A stretch of 64,000 nucleotides of DNA from Siansivirga zeaxanthinifaciens CC-SAMT-1 (GCF_000941055.1 NZ_CP007202.1:2352001-2416000), one strand, 5' to 3'. Positions 8,190-17,184 are shown, counted from the stretch's first letter. A program made the numbers and translations. The notes: generated by a model not told the origin, from the letters alone.

Positions 8190-8425
8190 ATTTAAATAGT
8201 TCCTAGAATGTAAATTTTAAACATATTTAATTCGTTAGTTTTCTTCTTTCAAATTATTAAAATTTAATGTATAAAATGTGTTTTGTTTGCCAATAGCTGT
8301 AGAGCATGTAAATAATCTTTTTTTTTAATTTACAGTTCATAATATTTATTGAATACAAACAAAAAGTATATTCTTAAATACTTGTTTAAATAAGTTGTTA
8401 AATAAACTCTAAATAACATTTAATA

Positions 8426-9220
8426 ATGGATAAATTACAATACATAGAAGATAATATTTCTCAATACAGAGAGCTTTTAAAATCCCATATACTTTATAAA
8501 AGCCTTACTAGTATAGAAGATATTAAAGTTTTTACCGAAAATCATGTTTTTGCAGTTTGGGATTTCATGTCGTTGTTAAAAGCTTTACAAATACAGCTTA
8601 CAAATGTTGATATACCATGGCTTCCTAAAGAAAATCCAGTTTTAACAAGATTTATTAATGAAATTGTTTTAGGTGAAGAAAGTGATGTAAATGAATTAAA
8701 TGAACCCAAAAGTCATTTTGAAATGTATTGTGACGCTATGCAACAAATAGGTGCAGATATGTCACAAATAAATTTATTAAAAAATCTTATTTCGTCTGGT
8801 CTTAGTATAGAGAATGTACTCAATGAATTAGATATAGATCTACCCGTTTTAGAATTTGTTAAATTTACTTTTGATGTCATTAAAACAAAAAAACCTCACT
8901 TGATAGCATCTGCATTTACCTATGGAAGGGAAGATATTATTCCTGATATTTTTTTAGAAATATTAAAAAAATCGTCTTCACAAAGCAAGCCTTATAATAA
9001 GTTAATTTATTACTTAGAACGACATATAGAATTAGATAAAGATTCACACGGACCTTTATCTTTACAAATGATAAATGAACTTTGTGGCGATAGTAATACA
9101 AAGTGGTTGGAAACTTTAGAAATTGCAAAAGAATCACTACAAAAAAGAATTAATTTATGGGATTCAATAAATAAATCAATTCAGAATAAAAAAAATAATT
9201 TCAAACCTGTTAATTTGTGA
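8426..9220 (+). CDS. DUF3050 family protein (haem-oxygenase-like fold)
   Basis: 264 aa cytoplasmic protein, recognised as DUF3050 from [52 protein letters not shown] and the late motif [18 protein letters not shown]3050 proteins are related to the haem-oxygenase/TenA-like helical superfamily, and the His residues in [16 protein letters not shown] and [11 protein letters not shown] are consistent with a metal or haem site. Substrate is unknown. It is first in a tight same-strand run with a receiver, an H-NOX protein and kinases, so a haem- or NO-related role is suggested by context only. Confidence 0.8.
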   Translation: MDKLQYIEDNISQYRELLKSHILYKSLTSIEDIKVFTENHVFAVWDFMSLLKALQIQLTNVDIPWLPKENPVLTRFINEIVLGEESDVNELNEPKSHFEMYCDAMQQIGADMSQINLLKNLISSGLSIENVLNELDIDLPVLEFVKFTFDVIKTKKPHLIASAFTYGREDIIPDIFLEILKKSSSQSKPYNKLIYYLERHIELDKDSHGPLSLQMINELCGDSNTKWLETLEIAKESLQKRINLWDSINKSIQNKKNNFKPVNL

Positions 9221-9245
9221 TGAAATTTATTTTGTATAATAAAAG

Positions 9246-9656
9246 ATGAAAAAAACATTAAACATTCTTTTAATTGAGGATGACATAATTGAACTAATGA
9301 AGTTAAATAGGGTTGTAACTTCATTAAATTACAATCATAAAATAATTGAAGCGAGTAATGGAGAATATGCCCTTGAGATTTTAAAAAAAAGTGGCAAGAA
9401 GCCTGATATTATTTTGTTAGACTTAAATATGCCAAAATTAGGTGGTATTGAATTTTTATCAATTTTAAAGAATAATGATGATTTAAGAAGTATTCCAGCT
9501 ATTGTTTTAACAACTTCTAATAATCCTAAAGATATACTTGAATGTCGAAAATTAGGAATTGCAGGTTATATTCTAAAGCCATTAAAATATGAAGATTATG
9601 TTTCTAAAATAAAAAAGACATTTGAATATTGGAGTATTAATGAAATAGTCGAATAA
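9246..9656 (+). CDS. Single-domain response regulator (Rcp1/CheY-like)
   Basis: 136 aa, receiver domain only. Acidic pair in LLIEDDIIELMKL, phosphoacceptor Asp in DIILLDLNMPKLGG, Thr in VLTTSNNPKD and Lys in GYILKPLKYEDY. There is no output domain, so it probably relays phosphate or binds a partner. It ends 1 bp before the H-NOX gene. The likely donor is the large histidine kinase downstream. Confidence 0.92.
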   Translation: MKKTLNILLIEDDIIELMKLNRVVTSLNYNHKIIEASNGEYALEILKKSGKKPDIILLDLNMPKLGGIEFLSILKNNDDLRSIPAIVLTTSNNPKDILECRKLGIAGYILKPLKYEDYVSKIKKTFEYWSINEIVE

Positions 9657-9657
9657 A

Positions 9658-10197
9658 ATGAAAGGAATTGTTTTTACTGAATTTTTAGAAATGGTTGAAA
9701 AAGAATATGGTCTTGAAATGGTAGATGATATTGTAGTAAACGCCAGCTTGGCCTCTAAAGGAGCTTACACTGCGGTAGGAACTTATGAGTTTTCAGAAAT
9801 GTTAGAATTATTACAAAACTTAAGCCTGAAAACAAAAATTACTATAGATGATTTGTTATTTGCATATGCTTTACATTTTTTTAATCTTTTACTAAACAAT
9901 TATCCAAGTTTTTTCTCAAAATATACAGACCCTATTGAATTGCTAGCATCTATTGAAAGCCATATTCATGTAGAAGTTTTAAAAATATACCCAGATGCAG
10001 AATTACCAAGTTTTGAGGTTATAGAAAAAAAACAAAACACTTTGATCATGATTTATAAGTCTAGTAGATCAATGCATCATTTTGGTTTAGGATTAATGTA
10101 TAAAACCTTTGATTATTTTAATTCTAAGGCTACTATTTTATTAGAAAAAATAAAACAAAATGGTACTGAAGTTAAGTTTATTATTACCAAAAATTAA
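9658..10197 (+). CDS. H-NOX haem nitric oxide/oxygen-binding sensor
   Basis: 179 aa, matching the usual ~180-aa length of stand-alone H-NOX domains. The proximal haem ligand His is most likely His102 in ESHIHVEVLKIYPDAELPSF, and the haem-propionate motif YxSxR is YKSSR at about 133-137. The N-terminal MKGIVFTEFLEMVEKEYG is also typical. In facultative anaerobes H-NOX proteins bind NO and regulate an adjacent histidine kinase (established for Shewanella and Vibrio). Here the kinase gene overlaps its stop by one base (TAATGA), so the pairing is strongly implied. I cannot tell from sequence whether O2 is also bound. Confidence 0.93.
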   Translation: MKGIVFTEFLEMVEKEYGLEMVDDIVVNASLASKGAYTAVGTYEFSEMLELLQNLSLKTKITIDDLLFAYALHFFNLLLNNYPSFFSKYTDPIELLASIESHIHVEVLKIYPDAELPSFEVIEKKQNTLIMIYKSSRSMHHFGLGLMYKTFDYFNSKATILLEKIKQNGTEVKFIITKN

Positions 10198-12677
10198 TGA
10201 GTAAAGATAAAATTGACATATTAAAACGAGCACTTGCTAGAGAAAAATCGGCTAGAAAACAAGCTGAAAAAATATTAGAAAAAAAATCTACAGAGCTCTA
10301 CAATGCTAACATTAAATTAGAAAAATTAAATGCAGATTTAGAATCGTTACTTAAAAGATCAGATTCTCAATTACAAGGTGTATTTGAAAATATAGTAGAC
10401 GCCTATGTAATTATGGATTTAAATTTTAATTTACTTAAAATGAATAAATCAGCTATGAAAATGTTAGGTTTTGATAGTGAAAAAGTAGACTATAATTTAA
10501 AAAATATGGTTTTACCAAACGATTATGCTAGAGTTACTAATTCGTTTAAAAAACTATTAAAAGAAGGTTCCTTAACAGATTTTGAAATTAAAATTAAAAA
10601 CAACAAAAATGAGTTTATAATAACTCACATAAATGCAAGTATTATTTACGACGACGGTAATGCTGTTGCAGCTCAAGGAATTATACGTGATATTACTAAG
10701 TTCAAGGAAAATGAAATAATTACCGATGTAATTAATGATATAACCAAATCCATTTTAGGAACTATGGATATTTATGAAATATCGTCAAAAATAACTCAGC
10801 AAATAGCTAAGTTTTTAAACACAGACGATTGTGTAATTTATTCTGTAAATCACTGCGAAAATTTAGTTGAACAAATTGCAGCAAGTGATGAAAAAATTAG
10901 TGAGACAGGAGATATTGTAAATCGTTTAAAATTTGAGATAGGTAAAGGTGTTGTAGGAACAGTAGCTAAAACAGGTAAGTCAAAATTATTACACGACACA
11001 AGTAAAGAGCCTCTTTATATAGTAGATATTGCAAGAAATTATTCAGAACTTACTGTTCCAATTATTATTGAAAATGAAGTTATTGCTGTTATCGATTCTG
11101 AACACCCTGATAAAAATCATTTTACAAATGTTCAACTTCAAACCATTGAAAATGTTGCTGAAATTATTGGTTTAAAAATAAAAAATGCCATTAGTTTAAA
11201 TGAAAATTCACGCGTACAAAAAAGACTTTTAAAGTCAGAAAAATTATTACGAAAATTAATTTCCAGCTTCGAAAATGGAATTCTTTTAGAAGATGAAAAC
11301 AGGAAAATTGTTTTAACTAATTCTCGTTTTTGTGAAATGTTTAATATTCCAATTTCCCCTAAGGAAATGATTGGTGCAGATTGTACTAATGCCGCAGAAC
11401 AAAGTAAAAATCTTTTTCAAAAGCCTGAACTTTTTGTTAATCGAATTAATGATATTTTACAAAAAAAAGAAACTGTTTTAGCAGATGAATTATCTATGAT
11501 TGATGGCAAAATACTAGAGAGAGATTTTATTCCTTTATATGTTGATAATGACTATACTGGGCACTTATGGTGTTATAGAGATGTTACTTTACAAAAAAAA
11601 CACAGACAAAGTTTAGAAGCCCAAAGACAAAAGTACAGAAGTATTATTGCAAATATGAATTTAGGTATTTTAGAGGTCGATAATCACGACAGAGTACTAA
11701 TGTGTAATCATAGTTTTTCTAAAATTTCTGGATATAAAGAAGAAGAATTATTAGGAAAATTTGCAAGTGAATTTTTCTTAAATAATAAATCTTTAAAATT
11801 ATTAAAAAAACAAAATAAAAAACGTCTTGCTGGTCATTCAAATTCATACGAGATTGAGGTTAAGAATAAAAGGGGTGAAAATCGTATTTGGCTAATAAGT
11901 GGTGCACCAAATTATAATTTAAATGGTGAAGTTATAGGTTCTATTGGTATTCATCTAGATATTACAGAACAAAAAAAGTTGCAAATAGATTTAGATAATC
12001 TTGTAAAATTGTTAAAAAACAAAAACAATGAACTTCAAGAGTATGCTCAGATTGTTTCACATGATTTAAAATCACCATTAAGAAACATAAGTGCCCTAAC
12101 AACATGGATAAAAGAGGATAATTTAGCAAACTTTAATGAAGTAAGTTTAAAGCATTTCGATCACCTTGAGCAAACGCTAGAACGTATGGAGGCTTTAATT
12201 ACAGGAATTTTAAAGTATTCGAGTATTAATTCTGACTCTGGACAAAATGAAACATTCAATTTAAATAATCTAGTAGAAGATATTATTAAAACACTTCATG
12301 TTCCTAAGCATATTAATATTTCTATCAAAAATGTTTTGCCAACTATTTATGCCGATAAAATAAAGTTTAACCAATTGTTTCAAAATCTATTAAACAACGC
12401 AGTTAATCACATTGATAAAAAAGTTGGATTAATAGAAATAGGATGTGAATCTAAACGGTCACACTATCAATTTTACGTTAAAGATAATGGTGTTGGTATA
12501 GATAAAAAGTATCATGACCAAATTTTCAAAATATTTTATTATATTACTAAAAATAAATATTCAACAGGCATAGGCTTATCAATTGTAAAGAAAATTACAG
12601 AAATATATGGAGGTACCATATGGCTATCTTCGGAACCAACAGTGGGTACTGTATTTTATTTTACTATTAAAAAGTAA
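10197..12677 (+). CDS. Soluble PAS/GAF sensor histidine kinase, probable H-NOX partner
   Basis: 826 aa without a signal peptide or membrane helix. In order: N-terminal coiled coil (about 1-60), PAS (about 62-170), GAF (about 175-330, GKGVVGTVAKTGKS), two more PAS domains (about 350-465 and 480-600, the latter with GYKEEELLGK), a HisKA domain with the phospho-His in QIVSHDLKSPLRN, and a HATPase domain with QNLLNNAVNH, DNGVGID and GIGLSIVKKI. Its start overlaps the H-NOX stop by one base. With separate receiver, Hpt and LytTR genes around it, it looks like the kinase of a split multistep phosphorelay gated by NO-bound H-NOX (inference). Confidence 0.92.
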   Translation: MSKDKIDILKRALAREKSARKQAEKILEKKSTELYNANIKLEKLNADLESLLKRSDSQLQGVFENIVDAYVIMDLNFNLLKMNKSAMKMLGFDSEKVDYNLKNMVLPNDYARVTNSFKKLLKEGSLTDFEIKIKNNKNEFIITHINASIIYDDGNAVAAQGIIRDITKFKENEIITDVINDITKSILGTMDIYEISSKITQQIAKFLNTDDCVIYSVNHCENLVEQIAASDEKISETGDIVNRLKFEIGKGVVGTVAKTGKSKLLHDTSKEPLYIVDIARNYSELTVPIIIENEVIAVIDSEHPDKNHFTNVQLQTIENVAEIIGLKIKNAISLNENSRVQKRLLKSEKLLRKLISSFENGILLEDENRKIVLTNSRFCEMFNIPISPKEMIGADCTNAAEQSKNLFQKPELFVNRINDILQKKETVLADELSMIDGKILERDFIPLYVDNDYTGHLWCYRDVTLQKKHRQSLEAQRQKYRSIIANMNLGILEVDNHDRVLMCNHSFSKISGYKEEELLGKFASEFFLNNKSLKLLKKQNKKRLAGHSNSYEIEVKNKRGENRIWLISGAPNYNLNGEVIGSIGIHLDITEQKKLQIDLDNLVKLLKNKNNELQEYAQIVSHDLKSPLRNISALTTWIKEDNLANFNEVSLKHFDHLEQTLERMEALITGILKYSSINSDSGQNETFNLNNLVEDIIKTLHVPKHINISIKNVLPTIYADKIKFNQLFQNLLNNAVNHIDKKVGLIEIGCESKRSHYQFYVKDNGVGIDKKYHDQIFKIFYYITKNKYSTGIGLSIVKKITEIYGGTIWLSSEPTVGTVFYFTIKK

Positions 12678-12680
12678 TAT

Positions 12681-12998
12681 ATGGATAAGCCCAGTTTAAT
12701 TTACATAAACAAACTATCTAATGGCGATGAAGCCTTTTTCAAGAGACTCATTAACGTCATAAACATAGAATTCCCTCAAGAAAAAGAGTTATATTACTAT
12801 AATATAAACACTAATAAATATGATATCGCTGCGGATTCCGTGCATAAATTAAAGCATAAAATAAGTATTTTAAGTTTTGAAACAGGATACCAAATAGCAT
12901 CGCAGCATGAGGATAATTTAAGAGCAGGGAATAACACCTTAGCAGAAGAATTTGACAGAGTTTTAATTTTAATCACTAAATTTTTAATTTCACTTTAA
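12681..12998 (+). CDS. Histidine phosphotransfer (Hpt) protein
   Basis: 105 aa single-domain Hpt-like protein. The motif DSVHKLKHKISILSFE fits the Hpt signature His-x-Leu-Lys, with the phospho-His near residue 54; the rest is predicted helical. It starts 3 bp after the kinase gene and is followed 12 bp later by a LytTR regulator, so it probably carries phosphate between the kinase and one or both receivers of the cluster. Confidence 0.75.
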   Translation: MDKPSLIYINKLSNGDEAFFKRLINVINIEFPQEKELYYYNINTNKYDIAADSVHKLKHKISILSFETGYQIASQHEDNLRAGNNTLAEEFDRVLILITKFLISL

Positions 12999-13010
12999 GA
13001 TAAAAATAAC

Positions 13011-13751
13011 ATGAATTGTATAATAATAGATGATGAAGCTACAGCAAGAACTATATTAAATCAATTATGTTTAGGGATAGAGAACGTAAATGTTATAGCA
13101 GAATTTGAAAATGTTGTTTCTGCAATAAAATTTTTAAAAGATGAAAAATATCAAATCGATCTTGTTTTATTAGATATTAATATGCCAGATTTCACAGGTT
13201 TTGATTTTATAAATACTCTAGAAAATAGCGATTTAAAAAGCAATTTAAAATCATCTCCTAAAATTATTCTCACAACTTCAGATAAGAACTTTGCTATTGA
13301 ATCATATGAATACGATTCGGTTATAGACTATTTATTAAAACCTGTTTTACCTCTAAGGTTTATTAAAGCGATTAAGAAGTTAAAGGCTACAAATAGTGAA
13401 ACAAAAAACGATTTATTAAATAATAACGTTCAGTCTAAAGACAATCAATTATACATAAATATCGATAAACGATTGATAAAAATTGATGTTTCTAATATCA
13501 ATTATATAAGTGCTAAGGGTGATTATATCGTTATTAATACAGATAAAGCAAATTACATAGTGCATTCTAATTTAAAAAAAATCTATACGAAACTTTCTCA
13601 AATAGATTTTTTTAGAGTTCATAGATCCTACATTATTAATATTAATAAAATAATTGGAATTGAAGAGAATACAGTTTTGATTAATAAACAATTAATACCT
13701 ATAAGTAGAACAAGTAAATCAGAATTAATGAATCGTATTAATTTATTATAA
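13011..13751 (+). CDS. LytTR-family response regulator
   Basis: 246 aa. The receiver (1-125) has IIIDDEATAR, phosphoacceptor Asp in LVLLDINMPDFTG and Lys in DYLLKPVLP. A LytTR DNA-binding domain follows (about 145-246; ISAKGDYIVINT, FFRVHRSYIINI). It is the only DNA-binding protein in the H-NOX cluster and therefore the presumed transcriptional output. A 100-bp gap separates its end from the first unit of the downstream repeat array, whose transcription it might affect (speculative). Confidence 0.92.
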   Translation: MNCIIIDDEATARTILNQLCLGIENVNVIAEFENVVSAIKFLKDEKYQIDLVLLDINMPDFTGFDFINTLENSDLKSNLKSSPKIILTTSDKNFAIESYEYDSVIDYLLKPVLPLRFIKAIKKLKATNSETKNDLLNNNVQSKDNQLYINIDKRLIKIDVSNINYISAKGDYIVINTDKANYIVHSNLKKIYTKLSQIDFFRVHRSYIININKIIGIEENTVLINKQLIPISRTSKSELMNRINLL

Positions 13752-13976
13752 TGTTTTTTTTATTAAATACATTTATTCTTTTTTAATTAAAACACTATTA
13801 TATATATTAAACTTTTAAAAAAAGAGGTTTTTGTAAAGGTTATTTAAACAAGTATTTGAAGTGATTCATCTACAGTAAAATTCCATCTAACGAAAACTTA
13901 ATTTTTATTAAAATAATCGCTCTATATTAACAATGATTATACAAGCTAGAGACTTTTAAGTTAATAGCAATTTACA

Positions 13977-14004
13977 AGCCAGCACTAATACAGCTGGCTT
14001 TTTT
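13977..14004 (+). terminator. Intrinsic terminator of array unit 1
   Basis: AGCCAGC (13977-13983), a 9-nt loop, GCTGGCT (13993-13999), then a T-tract. The stem is identical to units 2 and 3. It might also end read-through from the LytTR gene 226 bp upstream. Confidence 0.75.
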
Positions 14005-14098
14005 ATTTTATACAAACAGATTTATCTAGCTTGATTAATTTGTTCTATATCAAGTGCAAATAAAAAAGTGGTAGTATCTCACAAAGTGTGTAAAGTTA

Positions 14099-14133
14099 AA
14101 AATATCGAGGGTTGCAACCCTCGATATTTTTTT
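14099..14133 (+). terminator. Inward-facing terminator just inside the IS left end
   Basis: A perfect palindrome at 14101-14128 (AATATCGAGGGTTG and its complement) is followed by a T-tract, directly before the transposase start. Such hairpins shield transposase genes from transcription entering from outside, a known feature of several IS families. It may also isolate the H-NOX cluster from sequence downstream. Confidence 0.65.
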
Positions 14134-14158
14134 GTTTAATTTTAAAATTTACACACTT

Positions 14159-15355
14159 ATGAAGAAAGAAGATTTTCTAAACGACGATTTTTTAAAACAG
14201 TTTAAAACAGGAGACGAACTGACCTCCTTTCTAAAATCCATTCAAAAGCGAGGTATTGAAAAGATGCTAGAAGGGGAACTTGATGCTCATTTAGACTATG
14301 AGAAGCATCAGCAATCCGATAATAGCAATACCCGTAACGGCTATGGGTCTAAAAAGATAAAAACAGCTTTAGGAGAGACTAATATTAAAGTTCCCAGAGA
14401 CCGGGACGCTTCTTTTAACCCTATGCTGGTTCCTAAACGCACTAACATGGTTGATGGCATAGAAAACGTCATTATCAGCCTTTATGCCAAGGGTATGAGT
14501 AATTCTGATATTGAAGAGCAAATCCGAGAAGTTTACGATTTTGATGTATCCACATCTACCATATCACGTATCACAGATAAAGTTACCAATGATATTGTTG
14601 CTTGGCAAAACAGACCTCTGGAGCCCGTATATTTAATTACTTGGATGGATGGCATCGTATTTAAGGTTCGGGAGAACTCCAAAGTCATTAACAAAACCAT
14701 GTACATCGCCGTAGGACTGCGTAGAGATGGTAAAAAGGAAGTCTTAGGGCTTTGGTTGGGGAAGAATGAATCGGCAGCCTTTTGGATGAGTGTACTAACC
14801 GATATGAAAGCCAGAGGCGTTCAGGATTTGCTTATCACGGCCACAGATAATCTTAACGGTTTTACCGACACCATTAAAAACGTTTTTCCTGAATCTAAAA
14901 CCCAAATCTGCGTGGTACACCAGATTCGTAATGCTTGTCGGTATGTTGTTTGGAAAGACAAGAAAGAATTTACAAAGGACATGAAAAGCATCTACGATGC
15001 ACCCACCAAAAGTGCAGCAAAAGCCGCCCTAGAAGACTTTGCTCAGAAATGGGAACACAAGTACTCTTACGCTATTAAAAGCTGGAGAGATAACTGGGAA
15101 GAACTTACCGCTTTCTATGAATTTCCTTTAGAAATTAGAAAAATCATTTACACTACGAACCTTATTGAAAACCTTAATGGAAAAATCAGAAAATACACTA
15201 AAAACAAGCTCTCATTCCCAACAGATGAAGCTGTTATGAAGTCCACTTTTTTAGCCCTTAGAGAGGCTACCAAAAAATGGTCGATGCCTATTAGGAACTG
15301 GGGCATTATTTTAAACCAGTTTTTAACTATATTTGAAAAAAGGGTTCAACTTTAA
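14159..15355 (+). CDS. IS256-family (mutator-type) transposase
   Basis: 398 aa from ATG 14159; an in-frame TTG at 14132 would overlap the terminator hairpin and is less likely. DDE catalytic residues are visible: Asp in [11 protein letters not shown], Asp in [12 protein letters not shown] and Glu in [14 protein letters not shown]. The family signature [13 protein letters not shown] is also present. The length is normal and no frameshift is seen, so it is probably active. It lies wholly inside the IS element. Confidence 0.93.
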   Translation: MKKEDFLNDDFLKQFKTGDELTSFLKSIQKRGIEKMLEGELDAHLDYEKHQQSDNSNTRNGYGSKKIKTALGETNIKVPRDRDASFNPMLVPKRTNMVDGIENVIISLYAKGMSNSDIEEQIREVYDFDVSTSTISRITDKVTNDIVAWQNRPLEPVYLITWMDGIVFKVRENSKVINKTMYIAVGLRRDGKKEVLGLWLGKNESAAFWMSVLTDMKARGVQDLLITATDNLNGFTDTIKNVFPESKTQICVVHQIRNACRYVVWKDKKEFTKDMKSIYDAPTKSAAKAALEDFAQKWEHKYSYAIKSWRDNWEELTAFYEFPLEIRKIIYTTNLIENLNGKIRKYTKNKLSFPTDEAVMKSTFLALREATKKWSMPIRNWGIILNQFLTIFEKRVQL

Positions 15356-15517
15356 AAAAGTTAAACCCTCGATTTTTAACTTACACACTTTACGGGATAG
15401 TGTCAAAAAAGTATTAAATTCTATTAAGCTTTCATTTAAAGCAATTTATCTACATTAAAATTCCATCTATCGAAAAACTAGATTTTCATCAATACAATCG
15501 ATTTAAATTTAAATAAG

Positions 15518-15585
15518 ATTTAACGTGTGAGAGACGTTATGTTAATAGCAATTTACAAGCCAGCACTAATACAGCTGGCTTTTTT
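15518..15585 (+). ncRNA. Candidate sRNA of array unit 2
   Basis: Predicted ~68-nt transcript. The -7 box is degenerate (TAAATTTA, 15504-15511). A 5' hairpin TAACGT/ACGTTA (15521-15526 and 15534-15539) and terminator AGCCAGC/GCTGGCT (15558-15580) with T-tract follow. Expression is doubtful because the -7 box lacks its final G. Confidence 0.4.
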
Positions 15586-15741
15586 ATTTTATATAAACAA
15601 ATTTATCTAGCTTGATTAATTTGTTCTATATCAAGTGCAAATAAAAAAGTATTAAATTCTGTTAAGCTTTCATTTAAAGCAATTTATCTACATTAAAATT
15701 CCATCTATCGAAAAACTAGATTTTCATCAATACAATCGATG

Positions 15742-15823
15742 TAAATTTGAATAAGATTTAACGTGTGAGAGACGTTATGTTAATTGCAATTTACAAGCCA
15801 GCACTAATACAGCTGGCTTTTTT
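15742..15823 (+). ncRNA. Candidate sRNA of array unit 3, with promoter
   Basis: A perfect Bacteroidetes -7 box TAAATTTG (15742-15749) predicts a start near 15756. A TAACGT/ACGTTA hairpin (15759-15764 and 15772-15777) with loop GTGAGAG and a terminator AGCCAGC/GCTGGCT (15796-15818) with T-tract to 15823 follow, giving a transcript of about 68 nt. Promoter, 5' hairpin and terminator in so short a span fit a small RNA gene. Confidence 0.5.
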
Positions 15824-15979
15824 ATTTAATACAAACAAATTTATCTAGCTTGATTAATTTGTTCTATATCAAGTGCAAATAAAAAAGTATTAAATTCTAT
15901 TAATCTTTCATTTAAAGCAATTTATCTACATTAAAATTCCATCTATCGAAAAACTAGATTTTCATCAATACAATCGAAG

Positions 15980-16063
15980 TAAATTTGAATAAGATTTAAC
16001 GTTTGAGAGACGTTATGTTAATAGCAATTTACAAGCCAGTATCTATTTCGCTGGCTTTTTTTT
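15980..16063 (+). ncRNA. Candidate sRNA of array unit 4, with promoter
   Basis: Perfect -7 box TAAATTTG (15980-15987), hairpin TAACGT/ACGTTA (15997-16002 and 16010-16015) and terminator AGCCAG/CTGGCT (16034-16056) with T-tract to 16063. The terminator loop differs wholly from units 1-3 while the stem is kept, which supports selection on the hairpin. Predicted length about 70 nt. Confidence 0.5.
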
Positions 16064-16146
16064 AAATTATGTAATTTCTAATGAGGATTAAATTGATAGC
16101 AAAAAAGAGTTAGCAAATAAATTGTTAACTTTTTTTTACTCATTAT

Positions 16147-17154
16147 TTATCCACCAATGGTAATCATACTTCGGTTGTTGTTGTGTAAATCTGGCGTTTG
16201 TAATTTATCTAAAGTATCCATGCCACCTCTCAATTTATACTTGGCTTGTACCGCTTTTTTAATAATGGGCTCAATAGCTTTTCCTTTTCGTAAAGTGGTT
16301 AATAAATCCGATTCTGTAGAAGAGAATAAGCAATTTTTAAGTTGCCCATTAGCCGTTAATCGCAACCTGTTACAAGAATCGCAAAACGGATTGGTTACCG
16401 AACTGATAATAGCAAAACTACCTAGATAGCCTTCAATTTTATAGTTTTTCGATGTGTCATTTGGAGCATCATTTAATCGAATAATAGCATCCGTTGGAAA
16501 TGAAGCATTAACGATATTCATGACTTCAACATAAGATACCATTTTACTCATATCCCATTTATTACCATCAAAAGGCATGAATTCAATAAATCGAATAACA
16601 ATGGGTAAGTCTTTGGTAAGATTTATAAAATCTATAATTTCATTCTCGTTGAAGTTTTTCATTAATACCACATTTACTTTCACCGTGAAACCCTTTTCAA
16701 CTAAAAGCAACATGTTTTTATAAACGATATCGAATTGATCGTGACGGGTTATTTGTTTGAATTTTTCACGATTTAACGAATCGAGACTGATATTAATTTT
16801 TTTAACGCCATTCACCTTTAAAACATCAATAAACTTATCAATGATTACGGCATTTGATGTAATGGATAATTCAACAGGCAACGAAGCCAGTTTTTCTAAT
16901 ATAATGGGTATATCTTTTCTAATTAATGGCTCGCCACCGGTTAATCTAATCTTTCTAACGCCGTGTTTAACGAATGTTTTGGCTATTTCATAGATTTCTT
17001 CATAAGTCATTAAATGGCTTTTAGGAGACAGTTGCACACCTTCTTCTGGCATACAATAAGAACAACGTAAATTACACCTTTCAATGAGTGAAATACGCAA
17101 ATACCCGTGGTTCCTGCCATGTAAATCTTGTAATATGTTGTTGTTTTCGTTCAT
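16147..17154 (-). CDS. moaA: GTP 3',8-cyclase MoaA
   Basis: 335 aa radical-SAM enzyme that rearranges GTP in the first step of molybdenum-cofactor synthesis. The N-terminal radical-SAM cluster is ERCNLRCSYCMPEEG (C-x3-C-x2-C). LTGGEPLIRKDI and ITSNAV are typical SAM-binding parts. The C-terminal substrate-side 4Fe-4S motif is NPFCDSCNRLRLTANGQLKNC, shown here in part (C-x2-C-x13-C). The essential C-terminal GG is present (MITIGG). It is the last gene of the minus-strand moe/moa operon, separated from moaC-moaB by a repeat hairpin. Confidence 0.97.
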   Translation of the reverse strand: MNENNNILQDLHGRNHGYLRISLIERCNLRCSYCMPEEGVQLSPKSHLMTYEEIYEIAKTFVKHGVRKIRLTGGEPLIRKDIPIILEKLASLPVELSITSNAVIIDKFIDVLKVNGVKKINISLDSLNREKFKQITRHDQFDIVYKNMLLLVEKGFTVKVNVVLMKNFNENEIIDFINLTKDLPIVIRFIEFMPFDGNKWDMSKMVSYVEVMNIVNASFPTDAIIRLNDAPNDTSKNYKIEGYLGSFAIISSVTNPFCDSCNRLRLTANGQLKNCLFSSTESDLLTTLRKGKAIEPIIKKAVQAKYKLRGGMDTLDKLQTPDLHNNNRSMITIGG

Positions 17155-17184
17155 TGGTTTGTTTTGTGTGATTGTGTCATTGTT

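Larger units (their letters stand above)
7676..8425. other. 750-bp AT-rich intergenic region with inverted repeats
   Basis: No credible coding region on either strand. It contains a perfect 14-bp inverted repeat (7879-7924) and a possible structured RNA (8022-8189), listed separately. The rest is low-complexity A/T sequence without a terminator I can defend for the upstream reductase operon. A promoter for the H-NOX cluster should lie in the last 100 bp, but I see no perfect TAnnTTTG box there. Confidence 0.6.
14070..15404 (+). mobile_element. IS256-family insertion sequence, complete, with 8-bp target duplication
   Basis: 1335-bp element. Left end GGTAGTATCTCACAAAGTGT and right end (reverse complement) GACACTATCCCGTAAAGTGT form imperfect terminal inverted repeats that continue inward as GTTAAAAAT..CGAGGG. 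It is flanked by direct repeats AAAAAAGT (14062-14069 and 15405-15412). The uninterrupted array junctions carry a single AAAAAAGT at 15643-15650 and 15881-15888, which confirms the insertion site and that 8 bp were duplicated. One intact transposase ORF fills it. Clean ends suggest a recent insertion. Confidence 0.93.
13858..16063. repeat. Tandem array of four ~238-bp non-coding units, interrupted by an IS element
   Basis: Unit 1 (about 13858-14069) is divergent. Units 2 (15413-15650) and 3 (15651-15888) are both exactly 238 bp and nearly identical. Unit 4 (15889-16063) stops at its terminator. Shared blocks include AAAATTCCATCTA, GTTAATAGCAATTTACAAGC and TCTATATCAAGTGCAAATA. Each unit holds an AGCCAG...CTGGCT terminator with T-tract; units 2-4 also hold a TAACGT/ACGTTA hairpin. 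The IS256 element sits at the unit 1/2 junction, so the array predates it. No ORF longer than about 23 codons is shared. I do not recognise the family; multi-copy sRNA genes are the best reading. Confidence 0.8.

Noticed and set aside
15413..16063. Integron attC cassette array
   Set aside because: Some words resemble RYYYAAC (ATTTAAC) and GTTRRRY (GTTAAGC in unit 3), but the core site is not conserved in units 2 and 4, there are no cassette ORFs and no IntI; the XerD at 47344 is a housekeeping recombinase.
13858..16063. CRISPR array
   Set aside because: Units are ~238 bp with no short repeat/variable spacer alternation and no cas genes nearby.
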